Origin: Rhizobium esperanzae
Lineage (GTDB): Bacteria; Pseudomonadota; Alphaproteobacteria; Rhizobiales; Rhizobiaceae
Assembly (NCBI RefSeq): GCF_002204185.1
Contig: NZ_MXPU01000002.1
Coordinates: 1 to 64,000 of the forward strand
Length of the DNA: 64,000 nucleotides
Direction of reading: 5' to 3'
Part shown: positions 44,975-53,355 of the stretch, in pieces
Layout: the number at the start of each line of letters is the position of its first letter
Position numbering within the stretch: position 1 is the stretch's first letter
The notes under the pieces: model-generated
The model's database searches: none
What the model saw: only the letters and a program-made list of their open reading frames with translations
What the model was told of the DNA's origin: nothing
Translations under genes and position numbers: made by a program

Positions 44975-46897
44975 CTACTTGTCCGCCTGGACCCAGACGA
45001 GCATCTCTCCGGGCGCGCGGTTGTCCCAGAGATGATAGGGCACAAAGCGTGCGGTGGCGACCCGCCTTTCGGCCGGCGCCTTGCGGTATAGCGAATTGCC
45101 CCAATTCGATGTTTCCTCACGCTCGACCTTGAGATCGAGGGCGACGGCATCATTGAGGTCCTTCAGCACGACGGTTTCGGCGGCCGGGAGTTCGCGGGGC
45201 AGAACGATGGCGTTGAGATCTTTGCCATTGTCCGTTGTTTCCAGGCAATAGACGAGCGGACCGCGCATCAAGGCGACGCGGCCGGCATCCTGGCGCACTT
45301 TCGGATTGGCATATTGGGGGCGAAGCGCCAGCGGCAGGTAGAGGGCCACCTTATCACCGTCCGCCCATTCGCGGTCGATCTTCGCATATCCGTCGCGGAC
45401 ATGAGCATCGAGGTCGAGCATCGTCCCGTTGACGCTGAGGGTTGCGCCCTCCGCCCAGTCCGGAATGCGCAGCGACAGCGCGAACCGAGCCGGCTTTGCC
45501 AGCTTGACAGTGAAGGCGACGGCGCCGTCCCACGGATAGTTGGTGGCCTGTTCCAATTCCACCTCGGCGCCGTTGGCAAGCTTCAGCCGGGCGGTGCTTT
45601 CGCCATAGAGATGGACGGCGATCTCATCATCGGCAACCGCATACATGTATGAGCCGATCGACGTCACCAAACGGGCGATGTTCGGCGGGCAGCAGGGGCA
45701 ATGGTGCCACTTCCAGCGGTGGTGCTTGCCCGCACTTTCGAGCGGATTGTCATAGAAGAAGGTCTTGCCGTCTGTGGAAAGGCCGGGCAGCGCGCCGTTA
45801 TAAAGGGCCTGCTCCATGATGTCGGCGTAACGCCGGTCCGGCCCGCGCCCGAGCATGCGGCTTGCCCAGAAGACCAGACCGACAGAGGCGCAGGTTTCCG
45901 CATAGGCCGTATCATTGGGCAGGTCGTAATAGTCGGTGAAACCTTCGTTGGACGCGGCCGGGCCGATGCCGCCGGTGATGTACATCTGCTTGGTCGTCAG
46001 ATCGTCCCAGAGCGTTTCGAGCGCCGCCGTCAGGCTGTCGTCCTTGTATTCGGTGGCGATGTCGGCCATGCCGGAATAGAGATACATGGCGCGCACGGCA
46101 TGGCCGACGACCTTCGTCTGTTCTCGTACCGGCAAGTGCGCCTGACCATATTCATAGGTTTTCTGATGGAAGTCGGCAGCGCTCCGGCCGTCGCGAGCCG
46201 CTTCGGCCGTGAAGAAGTGCGGCTCGGTGCCGCGCTCGTCGATGAAGAATTTCGAGAGGTCGAGATATTTCTTCTCGCCGGTCACGCGAGCGAGCTTGAC
46301 CAGTGCCAGCTCGACTTCCTCGTGGCCGCAATAGCCTGGTATTTGACCCTCTCCATGGCCGAAAACCTTGATCATATAGTCGGCGAAGCGGCACATGATG
46401 TCGAGCAGCTTGCGCTTGCCGGTCGCCTGATAATAGGCGACCGCGGCTTCCATCAGGTGGCCGGCGCAATAGAGCTCGTGATGGTCGCGCAGGTTGGTCC
46501 AGCGGCGGGATGGCTCGACGCGCTGGAACCAGGCGTTCAGATAACCGTCCTTATCCTGCATCCGCTCATACATGTCGATGATCTCATCGGCCCGAGCCTC
46601 CAGCTTCGGGTTCGGCCGGCGATAAAGCGAATAGGCGATGGTCTCGATCGACTTGCCGAGATCGGAATCCCAGAACATCTGCGTCGTCCCGCCCCACGGC
46701 TGAATGGGAATGACGAAGCCGGGGCTCGGCTGGCTGACGTCGATCGCCTTGAGCATGCCGGCTTCGACGCAGCGGTCGAGCAGGGTCTCGGCGGTCGAAT
46801 TGCAGACGGCATCCTGCCATTTGCCCCAGAACCCGCCGAGCTCGACATCGGGAACGGCGACGGGGCGAAACTGGCGGTCGTTGCTTGACTTGGTCAT
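44975..46897 (-). CDS. GH127 beta-L-arabinofuranosidase (DUF1680)
   Basis: A 640-residue glycoside hydrolase related to Bifidobacterium HypBA1, which removes beta-1,2-linked L-arabinofuranose from hydroxyproline-linked oligosaccharides. The zinc and nucleophile residues of that enzyme map to Glu334 and Cys336 (YAETCAS) and Cys402/Cys403 (HCPCCPPN); the acid/base Glu corresponds to Glu318 near NEGFTDYYDLPND. An (alpha/alpha) barrel region is followed by beta domains. There is no signal peptide, so it should act on imported sugar in the cytoplasm. Confidence 0.9.
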   Translation of the reverse strand: MTKSSNDRQFRPVAVPDVELGGFWGKWQDAVCNSTAETLLDRCVEAGMLKAIDVSQPSPGFVIPIQPWGGTTQMFWDSDLGKSIETIAYSLYRRPNPKLEARADEIIDMYERMQDKDGYLNAWFQRVEPSRRWTNLRDHHELYCAGHLMEAAVAYYQATGKRKLLDIMCRFADYMIKVFGHGEGQIPGYCGHEEVELALVKLARVTGEKKYLDLSKFFIDERGTEPHFFTAEAARDGRSAADFHQKTYEYGQAHLPVREQTKVVGHAVRAMYLYSGMADIATEYKDDSLTAALETLWDDLTTKQMYITGGIGPAASNEGFTDYYDLPNDTAYAETCASVGLVFWASRMLGRGPDRRYADIMEQALYNGALPGLSTDGKTFFYDNPLESAGKHHRWKWHHCPCCPPNIARLVTSIGSYMYAVADDEIAVHLYGESTARLKLANGAEVELEQATNYPWDGAVAFTVKLAKPARFALSLRIPDWAEGATLSVNGTMLDLDAHVRDGYAKIDREWADGDKVALYLPLALRPQYANPKVRQDAGRVALMRGPLVYCLETTDNGKDLNAIVLPRELPAAETVVLKDLNDAVALDLKVEREETSNWGNSLYRKAPAERRVATARFVPYHLWDNRAPGEMLVWVQADK

Positions 46898-46916
46898 GGG
46901 CTCTACCTTCTTGGGA

Positions 46917-47780
46917 TCATTTCACCGCGCCGGCCATCAGCCCGCGCATGTAGTAGCGTTGCAGGAGCAGGAAGACGATCAGGCAGGGGATCGTCATGAC
47001 GACGACACCGGCCTGCACCGCTCCCCAGTTGATGGCGCCGAGCCGCCCGGCGCGAACTGCCGTCATCAGCACCGGCAGGGTGTATTTCTCATTGCTCGAG
47101 AGCAGCACAAGCGCGGCGAGAAACTCGTTCCAGGCATTGAGGAACGCAAAGATCGCCACCGTCGCAACACCGGGAAGCACCAGCGGCAGCAGAACCCGCG
47201 CCAGCAGCCTCAGATCGCGCGCGCCGTCGATGCGCGCGGCCTCTTCGATTTCCTTCGGCACGGCGTCGAAGGCATTGCGCATCATGAAAACGGAGAAAGG
47301 CAGCTGCAGCGTCACATAGACGAGCGTCAGCCCGAGCAGCGAATTGTTGAGGCCGAGTTTTGCCAGGATGATGAAGAGCGGCGTCAGGATCGACTGGAAC
47401 GGAATCATCAGCGTGGCGATGATCAGCACGAAGAGCGCATTCTTCATCGGGAAGCGATAACGCGAGAAGCCATAGCCCGCGAGCAGGCTGACCAGAACGG
47501 TCAGCACCACGGTGGCGACCGACACCAACAGCGAATTGATCATGTGCTGCCAGATGCCGGCGCCGAAGGTATCGAGCAGCGCATAGGCATCGAAGCTGAC
47601 CCCGGATGTCGGCCACGGCGGCAAGGGCGGCAGACTGGCTTCGGCACCCGGCCGGAAAGAGGCGAGCAGCGTGATCGCGAAGGGCGCCAGAAAGAAGATC
47701 GAAATGGCGATGCCGGTGAGATGATAGGCCGACTTCGTGCGGATGGCCTTCCGGGCGCGGCGTTGCCTTGACGTCGTCAT
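46917..47780 (-). CDS. Carbohydrate ABC transporter permease (MalG type)
   Basis: A 287-residue inner-membrane permease with six helices. The EAA loop is visible as EEAARIDGARDLRLLARVLLPLVLPG, which docks on the ATPase. The large periplasmic loop after helix 1 and the C-terminal MRGLMAGAVK are typical of CUT1 MalG proteins. It overlaps the preceding permease by 4 bp and lies 19 bp before GH127. Confidence 0.93.
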   Translation of the reverse strand: MTTSRQRRARKAIRTKSAYHLTGIAISIFFLAPFAITLLASFRPGAEASLPPLPPWPTSGVSFDAYALLDTFGAGIWQHMINSLLVSVATVVLTVLVSLLAGYGFSRYRFPMKNALFVLIIATLMIPFQSILTPLFIILAKLGLNNSLLGLTLVYVTLQLPFSVFMMRNAFDAVPKEIEEAARIDGARDLRLLARVLLPLVLPGVATVAIFAFLNAWNEFLAALVLLSSNEKYTLPVLMTAVRAGRLGAINWGAVQAGVVVMTIPCLIVFLLLQRYYMRGLMAGAVK

Positions 47781-48694
47781 GGACGCTCCTCCCCGACGCG
47801 AAGCAGCCAGAGCTGGACGATGCTGATGGCAACCAGGATGGAGAGAAGGGCGATCGAAAGCGCTGCGCCATAACCGAGATTGAAGGAGACGAAGGACTGG
47901 TTGAAGATGTAATAGACCACCGAGATCATCTTGTTCTGCGGTCCGCCCGCCGTCATGATGTAAAACTGGTCGAAGGCAAGGATCGAGCCGGTGACCGAGA
48001 CGATCAGCGCCAGCGCGATCGTCTTACGCATCAGCGGCAGCGTCAGATGCCGGAAACGCTGCCAGCGGCCGGCGCCGTCGATGCGGGCCGCCTCCGTCAG
48101 CTCGGACGGAATGGCCTGAAGCCCGGTCAGCAGAATGATCATGGTGAAGCCGGCGATCTTCCAGACGACCATCACCACAACAGTCAGAAAGGCCGTGTCG
48201 AAGGTCGCAAGCAGATTGGGGCTCTTTTCCAGAAGACCGAGCGCCTTCAAGGCTGGGCCGATGAAGCCGCTATCGACATTGGCAAGCCAGACCCAGAGCA
48301 GCGAGGCGGTGGCAAGGCCGACCACGACAGGCAGGAAGATGATCGTGCGGTAGGCGCTGACGAACTGCCGTTCCTTCTCGACGAAGATTGCCAGCGGAAA
48401 GGCGATGGCAAAGATCGCAATGGTGACGATCACGGTGTAATAGGCGGTGAAATTCAGTGCCGCCATGAAGCGAGTGTCGTTGACCATTCGGAAATAATTG
48501 TTGAAGCCGATCCAGCGCGACGCCCCCATCAGCGGCCAGTTATGAAGGCTCATCCACCCCGTGAAGAGAACCGGCATGATGAAGAAGACGATGACCAGCG
48601 CCATAGCAGGCGCGATATAGGCAAGGCCGCGCCAGTTGGATCTGCGCCGCCGCCTGCGCCGAGGCAATAGAGTCTCTGAACCGGAACCGGTCAT
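47777..48694 (-). CDS. Carbohydrate ABC transporter permease (MalF type)
   Basis: A 305-residue permease with an Arg-rich N-terminus (LLPRRRRRRRSNW) then six helices. The EAA loop is ELTEAARIDGAGRWQRFRHLTLPLM. The start at 48694 gives the usual short cytoplasmic N-terminus; the frame is open to 48853 but the added part has no resemblance to the family. It follows the binding-protein gene by 73 bp and overlaps the MalG-type gene. Confidence 0.92.
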   Translation of the reverse strand: MTGSGSETLLPRRRRRRRSNWRGLAYIAPAMALVIVFFIMPVLFTGWMSLHNWPLMGASRWIGFNNYFRMVNDTRFMAALNFTAYYTVIVTIAIFAIAFPLAIFVEKERQFVSAYRTIIFLPVVVGLATASLLWVWLANVDSGFIGPALKALGLLEKSPNLLATFDTAFLTVVVMVVWKIAGFTMIILLTGLQAIPSELTEAARIDGAGRWQRFRHLTLPLMRKTIALALIVSVTGSILAFDQFYIMTAGGPQNKMISVVYYIFNQSFVSFNLGYGAALSIALLSILVAISIVQLWLLRVGEERP

Positions 48695-48767
48695 CAAACG
48701 CTCCGCATCTGTCAATTGAAGTTGGCCGGGAAGCTGCCACCGCTCCCCGGCCGCGGCCTTGGGAGAG

Positions 48768-50006
48768 TTATTGGCCGCTATCGATGATCGATTGCATTTC
48801 CGACTGGGCGCTGGAGAACGCACCCTCGACATCGTCGCCGAAGATCGCCGCATTGGTGAAGCTTGCCCAGGGACCGTTGGCGCTGTTGATCAGGTCGTTG
48901 AATTGCAGCGTATAGGGCGTCTTGGCGACACTGATTGCCTTCAGACCGACCTGCATGCGCGGGTCGAGACCTTCGAGCACCTGATCGGCAATGTCGCCGC
49001 GTGTCGGCAGGCTGCCATATTTCGCCATGATCTTCTGGCCGTCCATCGAATAGATGTATTCGAGGAATTCCTTCACGGCGTCGATCTTCTTCGTCCCCTT
49101 GGTGATGACGAAATTGTCGCCGCCGGCAAAGGACGACGGTTTACCGTCGACGCCGGGAATGAGGGTCACGCCGAAATTGATCTCAGGATGCTGGGTCACC
49201 AGCGTACCGATGGCAAAGGCGCCGAGGCTCTGCTGGCCGATCTTACCGTTGGTGAAGGTCAGGAAGTTCGTACCGTTGTCGCTGGCCGCACCCGCCGGCA
49301 CCAGGTCCTTCTTGACCATGTTGCGGTAGATGTCGACGGCCTTGCGCATCTGAGGCGTATCGAGCGTCGCTTTCTTGCTGTCGGCCGACAGGATGTCGGC
49401 GCCCGCACCCCAGACGAGCGGGGTGAAGGTGAAGATCATGCAGCCGCCGCAGCCGCCGCCGGAGAAATAGAAGCCGTAGGTATCGTCACCGAGAGCCCGG
49501 ATCTTCTCGGCATTGGCGGTGATTTCGTCCCAGTTGGCCGGTGCCTTTTCCGGGTCGAGGCCGGCCTTCTTGTAGAGATCCTTGTTCCAGGCGAAAACCG
49601 ATGTTTCCACAGAGAGCGGCAGGCCGTAGATCTTGTCCTGATAGGTGCCGAGGCGGACATGCGACGGCGACAGCGAGTTGAAATAGGGCAGCGACTTCGC
49701 CCAGTCCGTCAGGTCTTCCAACTGGCCGGCCGCGGCAAAGGCGGGATTGTAGATGAGGTCCATCGACAGGGCATCCGGCGCCTGTCCGCCGGCGATTGCC
49801 GTCGCATATTTCTGCACCAGCTCGGAGAACGGCACTTCGGTCATCACGACCTTGTTCTCATGACTGGAATTATAAGCCTCGACGACCTTCTTGAACGCGT
49901 CGCCGATCCCCGACCGGACCCACATTTCGACGTTTTCGGCAGCCGATGCAGCCGACACCAGGCACAAAGTAGCGATGCCGGTCGCCGCCAATAGACGCTT
50001 GATCAT
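48768..50006 (-). CDS. Extracellular sugar-binding protein of the GH127 locus
   Basis: A 412-residue periplasmic substrate-binding protein (family 1, CUT1). The signal peptide is residues 1-22 (cleavage after SAASA). The mature part has ENVEMWVRSGIGDAFKKVVEAYN, AGGQAPDALSMD and PLSVETSVFAWNKDLYKKAGL, the usual order for sugar binders, plus an unusual GGGCGGC segment near residue 185. GGAGGA stands 5 nt before the ATG. The ligand is inferred from the neighbouring arabinofuranosidase. Confidence 0.9.
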   Translation of the reverse strand: MIKRLLAATGIATLCLVSAASAAENVEMWVRSGIGDAFKKVVEAYNSSHENKVVMTEVPFSELVQKYATAIAGGQAPDALSMDLIYNPAFAAAGQLEDLTDWAKSLPYFNSLSPSHVRLGTYQDKIYGLPLSVETSVFAWNKDLYKKAGLDPEKAPANWDEITANAEKIRALGDDTYGFYFSGGGCGGCMIFTFTPLVWGAGADILSADSKKATLDTPQMRKAVDIYRNMVKKDLVPAGAASDNGTNFLTFTNGKIGQQSLGAFAIGTLVTQHPEINFGVTLIPGVDGKPSSFAGGDNFVITKGTKKIDAVKEFLEYIYSMDGQKIMAKYGSLPTRGDIADQVLEGLDPRMQVGLKAISVAKTPYTLQFNDLINSANGPWASFTNAAIFGDDVEGAFSSAQSEMQSIIDSGQ

Positions 50007-50075
50007 GACACTCCTCCCAATATGGCGCATCTCCTCGCGCCTTTGCTCATTTCCCTGATTCTCATTCCCTTAGTC

Positions 50076-51098
50076 TCATTCCGGAGGAGTCCTACCCCCG
50101 CATGACCGCCGGATGACGAGCCGGCAGGGCAATTTCCTCACTCCCGGCTCGACGGGCCGTCCTTCCGCAAGCGCCAACACCGTCAAACCGGCCTGCCGCC
50201 CGAGCTCCTTCAGCTCCATATCCACCGTCGTCAGTGGCGGCCGCGTCTGGGCCGCAACAATCTCCCAATTGTCGAAGCCGATTACCGAAACATCCTGCGG
50301 CACCTTGACGCCGCGCTCGCGCAGCGCATCCACCGCGCCACGGGCGATCTGGTCGTTGCCGCAGAAGAGCGCATCCGGCTTTTCCCCCGGTCTCTTCCAA
50401 AGCTGTTCCACCGCCTCATGGCCCCAGCTTTCCGACCAGACGCCATAGAGCACCGGCTCGCGGTGGCCCGCCACCTGATGATAGGCCCCGGCCCGCTCCC
50501 GCACCGAAAAGAAGTCTCCCGGCCCGGTAATATGCGCAATCCGCCGCCGCCCGATTGTCGCGAGCCATTCGACGGCCAGCCTCGCACCCTGTTCGTCGTC
50601 CGAACGAAAGGTAACGCTGTTCTGCGTCCCCTCGGTGAAGGCGTAGACGACAGGCACATGCAAATTCGACAGGTCGACAGGCAGACGCCTGTCCAACCGC
50701 TTGCCGGTTGCGATGATACCGTCGACCTGCTTGTCCAGCATCGCATCGACATGGATCTGGGCAAGCGCCGGATCGTCTTCGATGGCGCACAGGAAAACCG
50801 AGACCCCATGATCGACGAGCGCGTCCGAAATACCCGCCATCACAGGCAGCGTGAAACGGCCGTAAGTGTCGTTCGTCAGCAGCCCGATGGTGAAACTGCG
50901 CTTGCTGAGAAGACCTCTTGCCAGCGCATTCGGCCGATATCCGATTTCGCCGGCAATCCGCTTCACGCGCTCGCGGGTTTCCGCTCCCATCCGGCCGGTG
51001 TCGTTGAGAGCCTTCGACGCCGTCGAGATGCTCACCCCGGCAGCCGACGCGACCTCATGGATGGTGATCCTGCCTCTCTTTCCTCCCGATATGTTCAG
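50076..51098 (-). CDS. LacI-family transcriptional regulator of the GH127 locus
   Basis: The N-terminal helix-turn-helix is ITIHEVASAAGVSISTASKALND, with the hinge RPNALARGL and a periplasmic-binding-type ligand domain. The longest frame opens with ATG at 51176, but that ATG has no ribosome site and the added segment contains both operator palindromes. A strong AAGGAGGAAGG (51100-51110) points to initiation near 51098, where the in-frame codon is CTG, which would be a rare start. The gene is followed by the binding-protein gene 69 bp downstream, so regulator and transporter probably form one unit. Confidence 0.85.
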   Translation of the reverse strand: MNISGGKRGRITIHEVASAAGVSISTASKALNDTGRMGAETRERVKRIAGEIGYRPNALARGLLSKRSFTIGLLTNDTYGRFTLPVMAGISDALVDHGVSVFLCAIEDDPALAQIHVDAMLDKQVDGIIATGKRLDRRLPVDLSNLHVPVVYAFTEGTQNSVTFRSDDEQGARLAVEWLATIGRRRIAHITGPGDFFSVRERAGAYHQVAGHREPVLYGVWSESWGHEAVEQLWKRPGEKPDALFCGNDQIARGAVDALRERGVKVPQDVSVIGFDNWEIVAAQTRPPLTTVDMELKELGRQAGLTVLALAEGRPVEPGVRKLPCRLVIRRSCGGRTPPE

Positions 51099-51121
51099 GC
51101 CTTCCTCCTTCTGAATTGGCT

Positions 51122-51139
51122 TGAGAAAAGCTTTTACCA
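51122..51139. promoter_or_regulatory. LacI-type operator, proximal
   Basis: TGAGAAAAGCTTTTACCA is an imperfect palindrome sharing TGAGAAAAG-TTTT with the distal site. Its centre is 32 bp, about three helical turns, from the other centre, which would let two repressor dimers bind the same face of DNA. Confidence 0.6.
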
Positions 51140-51153
51140 ATCTCTCTGTCAAG

Positions 51154-51171
51154 TGAGAAAAGGTTTTCTCA
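51154..51171. promoter_or_regulatory. LacI-type operator, distal
   Basis: TGAGAAAAGGTTTTCTCA is an 18-bp palindrome with perfect 8-bp arms and a GG centre. It lies directly upstream of the regulator and is the best operator-like sequence in the region, suggesting autoregulation of the whole locus. Confidence 0.7.
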
Positions 51172-51330
51172 TACAATTCGACTGATGAAACAACGAGCGT
51201 GAATTGAAGGAAGGAAGGCGTGGAAAAGGCCGATGCGAATCCATGAGACCGGACTGCAATGCGTCATTCATCGATAGAGCGACAGGCTAGATAATCTTAT
51301 CCAGCTAATGAATGCGGAACAAATCGCCGT

Positions 51331-51353
51331 CAGAACCTCCGATGGAGGTTCTG
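51331..51353. terminator. Hairpin downstream of hemA
   Basis: CAGAACCTCC and GGAGGTTCTG form a perfect 10-bp stem with a 3-nt loop, 37 bp past the hemA stop. No T-run follows on the minus strand, so it may stabilise the mRNA end or act as a rho-aided stop. The rest of the gap up to the LacI operators shows nothing else. Confidence 0.45.
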
Positions 51354-51389
51354 ATTCGCGAGGTTAGAACCCAGGCGATCATTGAAAGA

Positions 51390-52604
51390 TCAGGCGACGT
51401 GCCTTGCCAGCGCGCAACGCGACCAGAGCGAATGCAGGGCTTCGACCAGATGGGCGATATCGGCGTCGGAATGCAGCGGCGTCGGGGTGATGCGCAGCCG
51501 CTCGGTCTTCTTCGGCACGGTGGGATAGTTGATCGGCTGGACATAGACGCCGCAATTGTCGAGCAAGAGGTCGGAGATCCACTTGCATTTGGCTGCATCG
51601 CCGACCATCACCGGCACGATATGGCTGGGATTGTGCATATGCGGAATGCCGCGCTGATCGAGCAGCGAGCGCAATTTGCGCACCCGGTCCTGATGGCGGG
51701 CGCGCTCGAACTGGCTGACCTTCAGATGCTGGATCGAGGCGACGGCGCCGGCTGCCAATGCTGGCGGCAGCGCCGTGGTGAAGATGAAGCCGGAGGCGAA
51801 CGAGCGGATGAAATCGCACAGCGCCGTCGACGCAGCGATATAACCGCCCATCACGCCGAAGGCCTTGCCGAGCGTACCCTCGATCACCGTCAGCCGCTCC
51901 ATCAGCCCCTCGCGCTCGGCAATGCCGCCGCCGCGCGGGCCGTACATGCCGACCGCATGCACCTCATCGAGATAGGTCATCGCGCCGTATTTGTCGGCCA
52001 GGTCGCAGATCTCCTTGATCGGGGCGATATCGCCGTCCATCGAATAGACGCTCTCGAAGGCGATCAGCTTCGGCGCTTTCGGATCGGCGGCGGCAAGCTT
52101 GGCTTCGAGATCGGCGACGTCATTGTGTTTCCAGATCACCTTGTCGCATTTGGCATGACGGATGCCCTCGATCATCGAGGCATGGTTGAGCGCATCGGAG
52201 AAGATGATCAGGCCGGGGATTTTGGCGCCGAGCGTGCCGAGTGCGGCCCAGTTGGAGACATAGCCCGAGGTGAAGATCAGTGCCGATTCCTTGCCGTGCA
52301 GATCGGCAAGCTCACGCTCGAGCAGGACGTGGTAATGGTTGGTGCCAGAAATATTCCGGGTGCCTCCCGCACCCGCGCCACAGTGGTCGATGGCGGTCTT
52401 CATCGCCTCGATCACCTTCGGGTTCTGGCCCATGCCGAGATAGTCGTTGGAGCACCAGACCGTGACTTCCTTCTCGCCATCGGCCGTATGGCGCGTCGCG
52501 CGCGGGAAGTTGCCGCGGTGACGTTCGAGATCGGCAAAAACGCGGTAGCGGCCCTCGGCATGAAGCCCGTCCAGCTCGTTTTTGAAAAATGCTTCGAAAT
52601 CCAT
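51390..52604 (-). CDS. hemA: 5-aminolevulinate synthase
   Basis: A 404-residue PLP enzyme of the alpha-oxoamine synthase family that condenses glycine and succinyl-CoA to 5-aminolevulinate, the C4 route to haem typical of alphaproteobacteria. Features are [14 protein letters not shown], the glycine-rich [23 protein letters not shown] and the PLP Lys in [14 protein letters not shown]. The ATG at 52604 has GGAG 6 nt upstream; an ATG one codon earlier is too close to it. Haem supply matters for leghaemoglobin-associated respiration in nodules. Confidence 0.97.
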   Translation of the reverse strand: MDFEAFFKNELDGLHAEGRYRVFADLERHRGNFPRATRHTADGEKEVTVWCSNDYLGMGQNPKVIEAMKTAIDHCGAGAGGTRNISGTNHYHVLLERELADLHGKESALIFTSGYVSNWAALGTLGAKIPGLIIFSDALNHASMIEGIRHAKCDKVIWKHNDVADLEAKLAAADPKAPKLIAFESVYSMDGDIAPIKEICDLADKYGAMTYLDEVHAVGMYGPRGGGIAEREGLMERLTVIEGTLGKAFGVMGGYIAASTALCDFIRSFASGFIFTTALPPALAAGAVASIQHLKVSQFERARHQDRVRKLRSLLDQRGIPHMHNPSHIVPVMVGDAAKCKWISDLLLDNCGVYVQPINYPTVPKKTERLRITPTPLHSDADIAHLVEALHSLWSRCALARHVA

Positions 52605-52931
52605 CATATGCTCCAGTATCACGCGGCCGTTCTTGCCGATCGGACGTCCGCGCGTCAATGCTTACCTTTGGTTTAACATCAACTGCGGCAAAAGGCCCAG
52701 TTTTTTGAATGATTCCAGACAAAAAAATACGTGCGCCACAATCAATGGGGCCATGCGGCAAAAGCGCCCGACATAGGCGCAAAATCCGCAACACCCGCAA
52801 CACCCCTTCGATGCAAAAAAATCCGGAGAAGAGTGGACAACCCTTTCTTCCGACATAGTTTTCGAGCTAGCGTGCCAAAAAAACAATAGGGACGGCCTAT
52901 GCCCATTGGGCGATAACCCAGGAGAAAAGAG
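52605..52931. other. Divergent regulatory gap hemA / lipoprotein gene
   Basis: 327 bp with several A-runs and AT-rich patches (for example near 52700-52730 and 52810-52890). I looked for FnrN/FixK anaeroboxes (TTGAT-N4-ATCAA) and found none. No gene is evident. AGGAGAAAAGAG at the end is the ribosome site of the lipoprotein gene. Confidence 0.4.
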
Positions 52932-53189
52932 ATGAAAAAAGCTGTCATACTCGCATTGATCGGCCTGTCGGTCGCAAGCTGCACACCGACCCAGCAGGGC
53001 GCCGGCATCGGTGCTGCATCCGGCGCAGTCATTGGCGGTGCAGTCACCGGCAACGTTCGTGGCGCGGCGGTCGGCGCCGCCATCGGCGGCGTGTCGGGCG
53101 CCCTGATCGGCAGCGTCGCGGAACAGCCCGGCCAGTGCTACTATCGCGACCGCTATGGCCGCCGTTACATCGACGCTTGCCCGCGCTGA
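52932..53189 (+). CDS. Glycine-zipper lipoprotein
   Basis: An 85-residue lipoprotein. The lipobox is SVASC (Cys17). A glycine-zipper stretch covers residues 24-62 (GAGIGAASGAVIGGAVTGN... GAAIGGVSGALIGS), as in SlyB/OmpA-like membrane-spanning zippers, and a Cys/Tyr/Arg tail follows (CYYRDRYGRRYIDACPR). The ribosome site is strong. Such proteins stabilise the envelope under stress; specific function unknown. Confidence 0.85.
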   Translation: MKKAVILALIGLSVASCTPTQQGAGIGAASGAVIGGAVTGNVRGAAVGAAIGGVSGALIGSVAEQPGQCYYRDRYGRRYIDACPR

Positions 53190-53214
53190 GAGCGCCGGCA
53201 AAACGCAAAACAGG

Positions 53215-53243
53215 AAATCCCGGACACACATCCGGGATTTTTT
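53215..53243 (+). terminator. Intrinsic terminator of the lipoprotein gene
   Basis: AAATCCCGGA / TCCGGGATTT, a perfect 10-bp stem with loop CACACA, runs into TTTTTTG. It starts 26 bp after the stop codon. Confidence 0.9.
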
Positions 53244-53355
53244 GTGCTGAATTAGCGCGTGGGCAATTTAAAATGGTACACCCTGCGCGATTTTGCCGCT
53301 AAGCTGTTCACGGCTGGGCAACGAAGCTTCATGTAGGCGTAACCAAAAGCAGCGG

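Noticed and set aside
52605..52931. FixK/FnrN anaerobox controlling hemA
   Set aside because: No TTGAT-N4-ATCAA or close match was seen in the divergent gap.
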